Source: Branchinecta lynchi
Taxonomy: Eukaryota; Arthropoda; Branchiopoda; Anostraca; Branchinectidae
Direction of reading: 5' to 3'
Assembly: GCA_023053575.1 (NCBI GenBank)
Contig: JAKZAP010000012.1
Span: 5,332,230-5,396,229 of the forward strand
DNA: 64,000 bases
The translations under genes and the position numbers were made by a program. A model generated the notes under the pieces. That model worked only from the letters and a program-made list of their open reading frames with translations. It was not told where the DNA came from and did no database searches. Positions 50,216-62,300 of the stretch are shown here, in pieces; the first letter of the stretch is position 1, and each line of letters opens with the position of its first letter.

Positions 50216-52652
50216 GGGTGAATGATGTTAGAAGATGTTCACTTATTTCTTTTAGTTAGACAGTTGGGTCCAAGACCAAAAGCTTCTCAGTGATTCAATG
50301 ATTACGCATGCGACGAGGAAGGTACAGAAGAAAACGGAGATATTTGAAAAAATATGAACGCATTCGACTGGTATCTTTTTTCGAGAGAATCGGGTACCTA
50401 CCAGAGAAAAACCACAGAGTAGGAGCTACAACTTGTTTAGATTTTCGTCGATTGTATCTTGGTCCTTTTAGAAACATTTGCCCATAGCCTATCCTCGTCG
50501 CATTTGCTGCTGATAGAACAGCTGCTTCACGCATATTTTATATTTTTTTTGTGCTGTCGGTTTATTCAAAGAGGAATACGAGAAAAAACTTGCGTGTATT
50601 GGAATGGGACCAAAAAGATTGAAACTCCTAGTGAAAGCATTCCTCCCTGCACCAATAAGGAGTTATAATTTTTTGACTTGTACTAAAGTGCTTCTGATAA
50701 GGGGGAGCCTGGCTGGTTCAGGGGGATTGTGTTCAAAGTTAGGGTGGCAAATGACTGCATGGAATTTCTAGTTTCATCTTGTCTGACGATACAAATGATT
50801 TCCTTGTGTATGAGCAAAGATAATGAGACCAGGGAAGATAAGGCCACTCGCATAAGCCCCATGAGTCACGTAAAGTGGCATCGGCGGGTAGTCAGCTCTT
50901 ATATTAGAATGTTGCTCTGTTGACAGTCTCCCACTGATTTCTGCTCTTTCGGCGTGTCTTTACTAAACAGGACTACAAGAAGGATAATCAAGCTTACGAT
51001 AAATTGAAGATCATTGTCATGGATAAGCGATCTGGCCCCCAAAACAGAAAAGAATGCCCGTATCTACGCCCTAGACATTCAAGGAGTCACTGAAAAACTG
51101 TCTAGGCAGAACACGTTTTCGAAAACCCAACCCACATCACAGGCAATATATTACACAAGTACTGAGGTGCACCTTATACCAGTTTACACTGGAAATACGC
51201 TGATAGTTTTCACTTGACCTTCCCAAGGCGTTTGTTTCTGTGTAATAGTCAAGCCCTCTTTACTCTATACTCAAAAGGAGTTTGGGTACACATAATTCTT
51301 ATCTCGGAATTAAATGCTTTGGTTAAACCCTTACTGTTTCAGTGCGTCGAGTTGTCCGGCACGGGGTTGTAATCTCTCCGGGAATTTACAAAATTTGGAT
51401 TTCCCTTATCCTATCAAATATTCCTTCCACTTGTTTCAAGGGTTTTTCTGATATTTTTGTCCATTGTATATGCTACCGATCTGTTGTTTAATTCAAGATT
51501 CACGAGAAAGATCTCGCTGTCTTGCAGACACCACGATCTAACCATACCAAGTTCAATCTGAAGAGTTGGAGAGCGTTCAAAAATCCGTAAAAACTATATT
51601 ATGTCAGTTAAATGTCCGATTATGAAAATAGTCCCGAGAAGCTCCAATTCCGAAGACTGTCTTGCAGACGCCATGATCTAACCATGAGCTTTGGTTACAA
51701 AAAAAGTGTTTTAAAAAAATTATTTTTATTTATTTACATGTGAAGCTGTCCATTTATTTAGAAGACCATACAGCAAATAAACGTTATCATATCTTAATAA
51801 ATAGCATGGTTTCTAAAGTTTTATTGTCTTTCTCTAATCGCCCGCCCGAGGCGCCACAGCCAAGATATCCAACGGTCCTCCCGAAAACGGGACCCAGACC
51901 CCTTACCACGGGACCCTTCATGCTAAATAAAACAGGACCCCTTGAAAACGAAAACGCGACCTAAGTTCATAATACGGACAGTGGACACATACTTTTCGGT
52001 AAAAGGACCTTAAACTTTATTGAAACAATAGTGGAAGCTCATAAAAAAAAAGGTTTCTATTCGTTGATATACTTGGATCAGAGACAATCTGGTCCAGGAC
52101 TGAAAAATACAAAAACAACATAAGGATAGGACGATGTAGTTCCGTGTGCCTTTGTAACTCAGACATGAAGGAACATGGACTGACCAGAGTGCCCAGAAAA
52201 ACAAGACGAGCGTTAGACCACCACCAAGGTGAATTTTCGTCAGTCCTTCGGAACGAGGCTCAGACAAACTTGCCAAAGTCAGTTCGTCTAGTCAGTCACT
52301 GTTTTAGTTCTGTAACACAGTTGCCAGTTACAAAAGACTCAGCAAACATGTTACGATACTTGATTACCAACATTAATCACGACTGTAATTCATTTCGGCG
52401 GAGGACATACCATCGGTATACTTCTGTCGAAATGGGCAGTGAAGGAGCTCGAATCTTTATTAGATCAGGGCATTAGGTAGAATATCCAGGAGTATACCAA
52501 GAACTGTGTCGGCAATTACTGGGTAACTCCGCTGACATTTGGACACGTTGAATTTGTTGGGCATCCACTTGTGCCGTATGCGTACATGCTTCATACGACA
52601 TAAATAACTTCAAAAGATATTACTTTGAACTTTGCATTATTTTCTCCAGATT
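50216..52652. other. no gene recognised
   Basis: Several short frames exist on both strands without motifs. CTTGCAGACACCACGATCTAACCAT at 51523-51547 recurs in slightly altered form at 51661-51685, a short direct repeat of ~138-bp period. The segment 51840-51960 contains repeated GGGACC(C) words. Confidence 0.4.
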
Positions 52653-53067
52653 AAGTCACCATGAGTCACATTTACTAGCGATAGGGCCGCAGCAGCGGAT
52701 GCAACTGCTTGACAATACGGAGAGGAAGATCAGTGCCCTCAAGGACCCTAAGCCTTTGGACTTCGAAATAATGAAAGGAGATATCAGTCATCTATTGAAA
52801 TCATAGAACGAAAAAGACGATTATCACAGTCGGCCTAGTGTGTGGTACAATACTTGCAATTTCTGGAACAACCTTGTTAACCATGCGTGTGTATTCGACC
52901 ATTTGGACAATTTGCACTTCCAAGCTGAGTCAGGTAGGCCACATCATGTTAGACGAGACAAGTTTTCATGATACGATGCGTTCCATGCTACTTAATTACG
53001 AAACTTCCGCCAAACAAATTCAGCGACGAAAAGGACTCCGAAGCGAATGCTCTGTTCGGGTATAGGT
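52653..53067 (+). other. exon-like frames, unassigned
   Basis: After a good acceptor (TATTTTCTCCAG) at ~52651 one frame reads LSHHESHLLAIGPQQRMQLL, DNTERKISALKDPKPLDFEI, MKGDISHLLKS and a stop (52806). A second frame from about 52811 gives a hydrophobic segment (TIITVGLVCGTILAISGTTL) that could span a membrane, then runs to 53065. The two frames are not phased together. It looks like decayed coding sequence of a membrane protein, but I cannot name a family. Confidence 0.3.
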
Positions 53068-53907
53068 AGCTTCCTACCTTGGTTCTGTATGTATGTATAG
53101 CGTGTTGGGTGGTAAGTCCCTGCTGTTCCCTTGTGGTCTGCGTTATTGCAACAAAAACGAGGCTCTGACTAGAGTTGACAGCGATAACAAGAAAATCGCC
53201 GATCAGGTGCCCTTGAAGTGGGTATCCTAACCGCAAAGTGAAAGAAGCAATTCTTACCAAATGACACATTTTCATGATCTCTAGTGCACTTCATCATTTC
53301 TGCCTCAATGGTATATAATAAACCAACAAACTGACAAATTTCCATTATCATCCTCTGACCCAACTTGCAAGTGCCATATGAGGTGTTGACAATTTACTTC
53401 GAATAAATCGTATATCTTCTTCTTCCACGAGTCACCAACAACGATGGGGAGTCGATGAACTTAGTTATAAAAAGAGATAACTGGACGACCTTTACTATGC
53501 CCAGGCTGATGGAGGTTATAGAGGCATCAAACCCATCAAAAAAGAGATCAGTGGAAAAAAAACGGGGGTTGACAAGGAGAAAACCCGGAGAAATCAGTAC
53601 AGCAGAATAGTTCTTGAGGTAAATGGTCAGGAGAAAGACAGCGATGACTGTTTGGACGGCAGTCAAGTCTCTCTAGTTTGGTTCGAAGTAGAAACCCTAC
53701 GAAGTAAATCGAAAATCTGTCAAGAGCATAGTTAGCACCAAGAAGTCTGGTTTAGACGACACGAAACTGTGCCCCTACAGTATTTAGGCTCGAGACGTTT
53801 TCAAATGGTACCGACATATTTGAAAAATCGTGTTTCATCATTTTTGTCAATAAGTGATGAGCCTGCGCACAGCTGTTGCTCGAACGGAATCCAAACTGCA
53901 TTGAACC
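53068..53907. other. no gene recognised
   Basis: No conserved frame or repeat seen. Confidence 0.4.
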
Positions 53908-53970
53908 AAAGAAACGGTAGCTCCAGTAAAGTTCAGCTGACGTATCCGTTTTGCACCATCAAATATGTTT
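53908..53970 (+). mobile_element. fragment of the hammerhead-like retroelement, copy 3
   Basis: GAAACGGTAGCTCCAGTAAA, GTTCAGCTGACGTATCCG and TTTTGCACCATCAAATATG correspond to the strand following GAAA in copy 1. The CTGANGA and stem II part has been replaced. Confidence 0.6.
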
Positions 53971-54339
53971 ATATAGTAGTTTTTATTATACCTCTGTCTA
54001 CAACCTTTCTGGAATTTTCTGTATTCTAGCTCAAAAAGATTAAAAATAGATCAGGACTGATTATTTCAAATGTTGTACTTAACGTTTCTGTCCTTCGCCA
54101 TTTATCCGCATTCCATCTAGGAAGAAGATTTTTTAGATTCAATTAGTCCCTTTTCTTTTTTTATAATTGAAATTTTTGATCTTCTGCATTTGCTACATAT
54201 GAAAGCTCAGTGTATTTTTTCCTTTTCTTTGTCTGTACTGCACTAAAATTTCATCAGCATCATCATCAGACGACGAATTGCAGACCCAGTTATCGTGGTA
54301 ACAGATACAATAGTATCTGCAAAAACGAAACTATTTTCT

Positions 54340-55732
54340 CAGAAAATCTGCGCCGAAATACTGTGCAGTGTGATTTGTCGTTCGAATTCTCCACCATACT
54401 TCCCAGGGAGATTAGAAGACTTGGAAGTCCAATAACAGCTATGTTTGTTTACAGGGTAGTTCAGAATTTACAAACACTTATTTGACTTGTCAAAATACAT
54501 GTACTACAAGTTATATCACTGTCACTGACATTTGGTTTTGTTTTATTTTAGGTAAACCGACCGTGTTTACTGGTCTACAGCAATTGCAATTTGGATGGGA
54601 GTAGAGGATAGCCAGATAACTGTAGTTCTCCAGTGGCAAGGAACTTGAAAGACGCAAAAATGTGTGTGTACTGTACTTTTGCACTGTATGTAGACTTCTG
54701 TAAGGATTGCTTAGTAGGAATTCGATTAAGTAACTTAGAAAATCTGCGCCGAAATACTGTGCAATGTGATGGGTCGTTCCAATCATCCAGGATACTTCCC
54801 AGAGACATTATAAGACTTGCAAGTCCAATAACACCTATGTTTTTTCACAGGGTAGTTCAGAATTTACAAACACTTATTTGACTGGTCAAAATACATGTAC
54901 TACAAGTTATATCACTGTCACTGACATTTGGTTTTGTTTTATTCTAGGTAAACCGACCGTGTTTACTGGTCTACAGCAATTGCAATTTGGATGGGAGTAG
55001 AGGATAGCCAGATAACTGTAGTTCTCCAGTGGCAAGGAACTTGAAAGAAGCAAAAATGTGTGTGTACTGTACTTTTGCACTGTGTGTAGACTTCTGTAAG
55101 GATTGCTTAGTAGGAATTCGATTAAGTAACTTAGAAAATCTGCGCCGAAATACTGTGCAATGTGATGGGTCGTTCCAATCATCCACGATACTTCCCAGAG
55201 ACATTATAAGACTTGCAGGTCCAATAACACCGATGTTTTTTCACAGGGTAGTTCAGAATTTACAAACACTTATTTGACTGGTCAAAATACATGTACTACA
55301 AGTTATATCACTGTCACTGACATTTGGTTTTGTTTTATTCTAGGTTAACCGACCGTGTTGACAGCAATTGCAATTTGGATGGGAGTGGAGTATAGGCAGA
55401 TGACTGTAGTTCTCCCGTGGCAAGGGGCTTGAAAGAAGCAGAAATGTGTGTGTACTGTAAGTTTGCACTGTGTGTAGAATTTCTGTAAAGATTGCTTAGT
55501 AGGAATTCGATAAAGTAACTCGGAAAATCTGCGCCGAAATACTGTACAGTGTGATGTGTCGTTCGAATCCTCCAGGATACTTCCCAGGGACATTAGAAGA
55601 CTTGGAAGTCCAATAACAACTATGTTTTTTCACAGGGTAGTTCAGAATTTACAAACAGTTATTTGACTGGTAAAAATACATGTACTACAAGTTATATCAC
55701 TGTCACTGACATTTGGTTGTGTTCTCTTCTAG
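54340..55732. repeat. 396-bp tandem array, four copies
   Basis: The block GTACTACAAGTTATATCACT recurs at about 54500, 54896, 55292 and 55680, i.e. spacings of 396, 396 and 388. Each unit holds an AAATCTGCGCCGAAATACTG segment, a CTGACATTTGGTT..TCTAGGTAAACCGACCG splice-acceptor-like junction and the start of an exon (ACAGCAATTGCAATTTGGATGG). In copies 1-3 the exon copy is disrupted; in the last one it is intact (see 55733-55851). A frame ending VVQNLQTLI or VVQNLQTVI is kept in all four units. Confidence 0.88.
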
Positions 55733-55851
55733 GTAAACCGACCGAGTTCACAGCAATTGCAATTTGGATGGGAGTGGAGGATAGTCAGATGACTGTAGGG
55801 GTTGCGAAAGCTACCTGTGACCCCGTGGAGGTTCCAGGGAAATCTTTTATG
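55733..55851 (+). CDS. exon of an unrecognised gene (last unit of the array)
   Basis: Acceptor TTCTCTTCTAG (55722-55732) and donor ATG|GTAGGT. It reads KPTEFTAIAIWMGVEDSQMT, then VGVAKATCDPVEVPGKSFM, with no stop. It ends in phase 0, matching the start of the exon at 56409. The three upstream tandem units carry broken copies of its first half, so the array arose by repeated duplication of an intron-exon segment of this gene. No family recognised; no membrane segment is visible in the two exons. Confidence 0.55.
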
Positions 55852-56408
55852 GTAGGTTTCTAAAAATAATCAATTTAAGCCTCCGTCGCGACCGTCGGAA
55901 GTTAGAAAATTCGGAGGGTAGTGAAATGTTTATTTTGAATAGTTGCGTGAAGGAATGCGATTATTGAATCTTAATCTGTTCCCATTTCAAAATGTCAGAG
56001 AGCTGAAAGCTCTGACTTCAGAAGTGCTATGAACAAAGCAAGATTTATGATTTTACCCTAAATAATTTAAGACAGCCTGATTGTAATCCCGGTCATAACC
56101 CTACTGACGGTAGTCAAGGCCCTGAAACATGCATGTCACTTCCTAGGATACTTATCTTAGCAAAGATGTCACTGTTGATTAGATGATGCAGTGTTTTCTC
56201 AATTCTATCCCAGAAACTGCCGCAACGTTGTAAAATCTGCACCTTCTAAACTCCAAGATACCTGGAGTTTACCCATGAGCGCAGTCATGCCTATACTGTC
56301 ATAATCTTATGATAATAACGATAGCAAATTCAACTATCAACATTTCTTTATTTGCTACTACTCCATTTATTTGCATACCAGTTTCAGTTACTCTATAACA
56401 ACTTTCAG
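55852..56408 (+). other. intron of the unrecognised gene
   Basis: Begins GTAGGT and ends AACTTTCAG. No repeat or gene recognised within. Confidence 0.5.
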
Positions 56409-56572
56409 ATTTCCAAAGCCTTGGGTGTTGGTCAGCCCGGATTTCATAAAAATTTTGGCAATTCCGCTCCAACCAGAAGTCGTTTGTTAGTATCTATGCT
56501 CCTGGGTACGTACAGTCAGGAAGCAAGCGGGGGAGCAGAACCAAAAGCAAACCCAAACACTGGGTACTTGTG
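56409..56572 (+). CDS. next exon of the unrecognised gene
   Basis: Acceptor AACTTTCAG and donor GTG|GTAAGT. It reads ISKALGVGQPGFHKNFGNSA, then PTRSRLLVSMLLGTYSQEAS, then AEPKANPNTGYL, ending two bases into a codon. Both splice sites are strong and the phase joins the 55733-55851 exon exactly, so this is the best evidence for an ordinary host gene in the window. Later exons are not identified; the region beyond 56615 is occupied by LINE sequence. Confidence 0.55.
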
Positions 56573-56617
56573 GTAAGTTTGCAGACTGTGATAATAGACC
56601 TATGACATACCAGTTTC

Positions 56618-57970
56618 AATCAATCAATCAATCAATTTTTTTTAGAACCCTAATAGCACTAGGCTAACATGGGCCGGAAAAATAAACACTCACTACAATA
56701 CAGTAAGACGCAAACTAACAAACAATAAATAAGAAACGAACATAGATTTTGAACAGTTGAAATGTTTAGTAAAATACGGAACGAATGAATTTAAGTATCT
56801 TTCGGAAGATGTCGTAGGTGGGGGAACAATCTTGGGTTTTGGGTCGTCCTAGCTTCGCGTATTCGGTTCATGAGAGGGTGTAACGAAGTCCGGAAGGAGG
56901 GTCCTGTGGTGTTGAGAATTCAAAATTTGGTGGCCAAAACGCATGAGAAGATTATGTCTTCTTTCAGACAGTTTTTCGATATCGAGGATTTGAAGGCTTT
57001 CGTTATAAGATTTAGCCGTACTCTGAAATGGGCCTTACATAATTTTTATAAAGTGTCACTAGTTCATGTCGTGGAACCCCAAACCGCTTCAGGTAAGAAA
57101 ATGAACGAAGGGTGGCACAGCTATTTTTCACTATTTTTCCCACTTCACTTTTCCATTGGAGGTTATTACCCAGGATGATGCCAAGAATTTTTACAGAATT
57201 TTCAGTTTTCATCGACGATTCTGAGTCGACTGTTTGTAGTACTTGTTTAGTGAAGTTACTCCTCATGACGTGACTTTTGGAGTTGCTGACTTCTAATTTG
57301 ACATCCGAGCATTGCTGATGGAGATTGGCGATCATGTCATGGAGCATCCGATCTTCATTGCTTCGAATATCACGTACAAGAGGAAGTGTGAGTTCATCAG
57401 CAAACTTTAAATGGTTTCCTATGTTCATCATGAGTTTGTTGACTACCATCGAAAACGCCAAGGGCCCAAAACGAGTCCCTTTTACATGAGCAATACCAGA
57501 AGCCTGACTATCCAGATTAGACTGGTACCAATGTACAAGAGGATAATGGATGATCAGAAATGGTGTAGTGATAGGAACCCATGCGCTCCCTAAGATCACC
57601 CCAATTTTCCCGTCGAATAGATACCGAAGTCGGACTGTCACCAAGTGCCTTTTTTTCTATCAAACATTGCTTCGAATATCACGTACAAGAGGAAGTGTGA
57701 GTTCATCAGCAAACTTTAAATGGTTTCCTATGTTCATCATGAGTTTGTTGACTACCATCGAAAACGCCAAGGGCCCAAAACGAGTCCCTTTTACATGAGC
57801 AATACGAGAAGCCTGACTATCCAGATTAGACTGGTACCAATGTACAAGAGGATAATGGATGATCAGAAATGGTGTAGTGATAGGAACCCATGCGCTCCCT
57901 AAGATCACCCCAATTTTCCCGTCGAATAGATACCGAAGTCGGACTGTCACCAAGTGCCTTTTTTTCTATC
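56618..57970 (-). pseudogene. CR1-like LINE 3' part, copy 1, with internal duplication
   Basis: The minus strand ends in an (ATTG)n tail (56615-56643). It encodes part of the palm: GTRFGPLAFSMVVNKLM (motif B, degenerate), HLKFADELTLPL (motif C, FADE instead of FADD), then KLEVSNSKSHVM, SVKILGIILGNNLQWKSEV and LVTLYKNYVRPISEYG, after which about 100 bp present in the copy at 59624-60420 are deleted. The 57357-57657 segment is duplicated head to tail (57666-57965). The altered catalytic Asp, the deletion and the duplication mark it as dead. Confidence 0.88.
57357..57965. repeat. 309-bp tandem duplication inside the LINE
   Basis: TTGCTTCGAATATCACGTAC occurs at 57357 and 57666; the two ~300-bp units differ at only a couple of positions (for example ATACCAGAAG against ATACGAGAAG). 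Confidence 0.92.
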
Positions 57971-59082
57971 AAAAACAATAATTCCTTACATTACTTATTT
58001 CTATGACACTGCGCTATGGCATTGCTCACGAAGCACCAGTATTTACGGCATCGTTCAGGTATATAAGGACCCTTGTCCATGTATTAAATAAGTCAGGAAG
58101 CCAGTCGATCTTATGCTAGTCTTAACAGTGTTACGGTGGAATAACAAGTTTATGCATTCCATGAACTTAAGGAAACGAACTCGACCGTCCCTTGACCAGT
58201 AACAAGCAACGGCCAACATTGACCAATCAATACAAGATCGCGGCAATCACATTATTGACGCTGTTACAGCAGCAGACGCTATGGTCAAACGTAGTCAAGT
58301 AGAACAGATAGTCCTTCTCGGGTTTAAAAAGGAGGATTCAGGTCCGCTGATTGCTAGGTTGTCAGGCGGTTGAACCCAGGCTATAAAACTTGCTAGTTCC
58401 CAACTAGCAAGAGCGCACAATAATTTCCTGACAAATGGATTCTCCCAGCGTTGCATCGCGCACAAAATTGAAGCATTGATTTGAGGACTTAGTTATTAAA
58501 ACAAAACAAAAAATTGGGAACTTTGTACAGCACCCTCTGCACCCAACTCCACTATTTAGTTCTGGTCTCATTCATGTTCTGCGAAAGAAGGAGATTAAAA
58601 AGATGAGATCATGTTATTTTAAATATGCAAAGCACCTGCTCAACTTGTCGAAAATATGTCATAACCATACCTTGACTGAGAAATTTAAGACGCAAGTGTT
58701 ACCCTTTTGTATGTTTCCTCATCGCTTTCAAAAACCATGGACAACAGGGCCCAACCAGCGCACGGTGTCGTCCAATGCTTCCTGACCAAAGATCGAAAAT
58801 TAAATGTCTTTTCCTATGTTTTGTTTATTTTCTTCATTTACTACGCCAAGGGGCAACTTGAGGGCCATACTGAACGACTCACCCATTACCAGAGAGGATG
58901 TGTTCGCGACATCTCCATCCTTGATGTTGGTTGTTTCGAACTCTGTATATGCTCGATGCTATCTCGATTGCTCTGCTCAAGATGAGATCACCCTCAGTTA
59001 ACAGTCTCTTCAGTATACCTGTGGATATCAGACCACACAAAAAACGGTCTCTCAATGATACGCGAATCGATATGACAGCAAG
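57971..59082. other. no gene recognised
   Basis: Frames at 58603-58785 and 58707-58985 (+) have no recognised motif or splice support. Confidence 0.4.
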
Positions 59083-59345
59083 GCTTTCATCGATTATCGA
59101 GCAAGGGCAACAAATTGAAAATGCCCCCTATCGAATTAGCAGTCATTAGATCGGCCTTGATAGGGAGGAATCTCAAAATCATGGTTATATCAGGGAGGGA
59201 TTGGAAGACTCACTGTTTATGCATCGGGCTGACCCCAGTCGATCTCAAGAAATCCGCTCAGCAAAGCTTTCATCGATTATCGAGCAAGGTCAAGAAATTG
59301 AAAATGCCCCCTATCGAATTAGCAGTCATTAGATCGGCCTTGATA
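59083..59345. repeat. direct repeat of ~85 bp, period 181 bp
   Basis: GCTTTCATCGATTATCGAGC through AATGCCCCCTATCGAATTAG to GCCTTGATAGGGAGG occurs at ~59085 and again at ~59266 with few changes. Confidence 0.85.
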
Positions 59346-59623
59346 GGGAGGGCTGACCCCCGTCGATCCCAAGAAAGCCACTCCAAGAAGACCACACGTG
59401 CTTTCGAGGATATCAGACAGGGATAGCGAAGGGACAAGAAAAGTAGAGGAGGAAGTGATTGTAGACAGACTCGGAATTCCAGAGAGGATTTTACCTCGGC
59501 GATCACGTACTGAGAATATAAATCAGCTGTTCTCGTTCGCAGGCTGCTTCAGCTCAGCCGATCTCCTCGAATTTATTTTCTCATCACTTTCCGCTACATG
59601 GTTAGGTTACTCTAGACTCTATA

Positions 59624-60420
59624 TCAATCAATCAATCAATCAATCAATGTTATTTAGAACCCTAATAGCACTAGGCTAACATGGGCCGGAAAAATAAACA
59701 CTCACTACAATACAAGTAAGACGCAAACTAACAAACAATAAATAAGAAACGAACATAGATCACGAACAGTTAAAATGTTTAGTAAAATACGGAACGAATG
59801 AATTAAGGTATCTTTCGGAAGATTTCGTAGGTGGGGGAACAATCTTGGGTTTTGGGTCGTCCTTGCTTCGCGTATTCGGTCCATGAGAGGGTGTAACGAA
59901 GTCTGGAAGGAGGGTCCTGTGGTGTTGAGAATTCAAAATTTGGTGGCCAAAACGCATGAGAAGATTATGTCTTCTTTCAGACAGTTTTTCGATATCGAGG
60001 ATTTGAAGGCTTTCGTTATAAGATTTGTAATTGTGACCAAGTATTATTCTGCAGGCTCTCTTCTGCAGTCGTTCGATTTCGGCATCCTGAGATTTACTTA
60101 AGCCAGGATGCCAAATTTGGCAGCCGTACTCTGAAATGGGCCTTACATAATTTTTATAAAGTGTCACTAGTTCATGTCGTGGAACCCCAAACCGCTTCAG
60201 GTAAGAAAATGAACGAAGGGTGGCACAGCTATTTTTCACTATTTTTCCCACTTCACTTTTCCATTGGAGGTTATTATCCAGAATGATGCCAAGAATTTTT
60301 ACAGAATTTTCAGTTTTCATCGACGATTCTGACTCGACTGTGTGTAGTACTTGTTTAGTGAAGTTAATCCTCATGACGTGACTTTTGGAGTTGCTGACTT
60401 CTAATTTGACATCCAAGCAT
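59624..60420 (-). pseudogene. CR1-like LINE 3' part, copy 2
   Basis: The tail (ATTG)n lies at 59624-59649. An uninterrupted 218-codon frame (60416-59760) gives the reverse-transcriptase thumb and C-terminus: KLEVSNSKSHVM, SVKILGIILDNNLQWKSEV, LVTLYKNYVRPISEYGCQIW, HPGLSKSQDAEIERLQKRAC and RIILGHNYKSYNESLQILDI, ending FVPYFTKHFN. The 5' part with the catalytic motifs is missing, the usual result of incomplete target-primed reverse transcription. It preserves the ~100 bp deleted from copy 1. Confidence 0.9.
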
Positions 60421-60825
60421 AAATAAATTTGATATACTCGATGCTATCTCGATTGCTAAGACCATCCTCAGTCAATAGCATATCTGTGGATATCAGAATT
60501 TGAGGGCGATACCCCAAAGACGCATCACACAGAACCCACTCCCGGACCGTTTTTAATCCCCAAACGGGACAATTGTTCAAAATTATTTTTCGACGAGCTT
60601 TTGGAGTGCTAGCAGATCTTGTATCAGTGCGTATGTTTGCGCACCACACTAAGTTAAGAGAATGGCTTTCTCCTTCTCGTCCGTAAAATTTAACAGAAAA
60701 GGGCTGCAATACCACAATCGTGTTACCAACATTCGACAAAGTGAAATAAGATTTGGAGACAGGCGAAAGTGGCGATGCAGTATGCAAGTTCTTCAAACTA
60801 CAAGAAGGCTTCCGACACAGTCATA
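60421..60825. other. no gene recognised
   Basis: The minus frame at 60401-60796 has no recognised motif. Confidence 0.4.
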
Positions 60826-61140
60826 GGCAAGTGATATAACCTACAAAAAGACTTCCAGTGGTGTAGCTAAGTAGTGATACCCTGTATCCTACTAGTGAAT
60901 TAAAAGATTGGGTATTATCTGTCGAGTATGTCGGAGATAACTTAGCTGAAAAAAGCGACACATTCCCAGATCAAGTAATCAAACCTACAAAAAGGCTTCC
61001 AGTGGTGTAGCTACCAGTGATAACTTGTAGCCGACTAATTAGAAGATTGGTATTATCTGTCAAGTACGTCAGAAATAGCTTTGCTGAAAAAAGCGATACA
61101 GTCAAAGTGCAAGTGATTCAACATACAAAGAGGCTTGGTG
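60826..61140. repeat. ~140-bp tandem repeat, about 2.3 copies
   Basis: CTACAAAAAGACTTCCAGTG (~60841), CTACAAAAAGGCTTCCAGTG (~60988) and ATACAAAGAGGCTTGG (~61124) start successive units that also share GGTATTATCTGTC and GCTGAAAAAAGCGA. Confidence 0.85.
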
Positions 61141-61289
61141 ACCCTGTATGGGTGAAGGAATAATGACCAAAACCCGTAAACGATTGTGAGAAACATGTAC
61201 CACCACGAAGTACCTGGCCAGGAAACCGAAAATAAAAAATTACTGGATAATATTTGACGGATGAGATTTCAGATTCCATGGCTTGCTTT

Positions 61290-62300
61290 CATGTCAAGAA
61301 TATTTCTTGGCAGGTTGTGCATTGGTTAGTATTCCATCCCGGCCTTTGGTCGGATCGCATCTAGATCCCATTTATGCTCATGTAGGGGCTTGTGAACTAA
61401 TAGTGTTGCAAGAGCAAAACTTTGGTTTTGTCCTCGTTATTTTGTTTTTGTTTTCCTGTGCCGCAGATTTATTCCTTATTCCTGGTAACTAGTATGGGTC
61501 TAGTCAGTTTCAAGGGGTTAACAAGTTCAGTATCAAGATACACACTCAAACCGGAACTAGACGTGTAGGAGAATTGCAAGCAACTCGGCTGTTCGACCAT
61601 AACGATCGTCGGCGTGGTAAGAACAATCTAGTTCCCGATAGTAAGACATTTAAGAGACTTGTAAATAGCAATCGACTGTTAGGCTATACTTATATTCGGC
61701 GATTAGGGGTTTGCAACTTTTAGAGTTGCAAGTACGAATCGGTTGCTAGAGGGAGTTCATGAGGGGCTAGACATTTCTGCAAATTCTATCATATTTTACC
61801 CGATCTCTATAAATATGAGGGTAAGAGAATTGTCTCCATAGTCTCGGAGCACGTGATCACTGTAACCTAGATTTAAGTCTGTAGGCAATGGATACAGATG
61901 ATTGTGTAAAATAATGGCGGCAGTTCGCAGTAATTAGCAGATTGACATATATTGGCATTTGATCCTGAGCATTTACGGATGGGTTTAGAATACCAACTAG
62001 GCAATATAAGATAATCTATCAAGTTTTTAGTCGTCACGATGTCGAAAACTGAAAAGGATAAAGTTCAACTATCAGGAAAGTCAATAGGTATAGTCCTTCT
62101 TCCGACATTTTATTGTTTTTTCGAAGCTGAGGGATAGCCTTGCATCATATTAAGGTGTCGAGGGGTTGACAACTTTAGTGGTAGGGTATACACTCAAACA
62201 AGAAATAGGTTACATACTCAAAGAAAGAATAGGGGAACTTGGTAACTAACAATCGGCTGTTACACTATAATCATCTTTGGCGGTGAGGGGTTCCTACTTC
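61290..62300. repeat. three diverged copies of a ~45-bp word set
   Basis: GCAACTCGGCTGTTCGACCA (~61577), GCAATCGACTGTTAGGCTAT (~61670) and ACAATCGGCTGTTACACTAT (~62249) are each followed by a CGGCG(G/A)T..GGGG-like end, and two are preceded by GGGGTTAACAAGTT / GGGGTTGACAACTT and ACACTCAAAC. They may be units of a longer dispersed repeat. No gene is recognised in the block. Confidence 0.45.

Noticed and set aside
57411..57902. Repeated 60-residue + frames in the LINE duplication
   Set aside because: They are the opposite strand of LINE coding sequence and repeat only because of the 309-bp duplication.
61290..61480. Possible tRNA or small RNA gene
   Set aside because: No cloverleaf or internal promoter boxes could be drawn; the open frame also lacks motifs.
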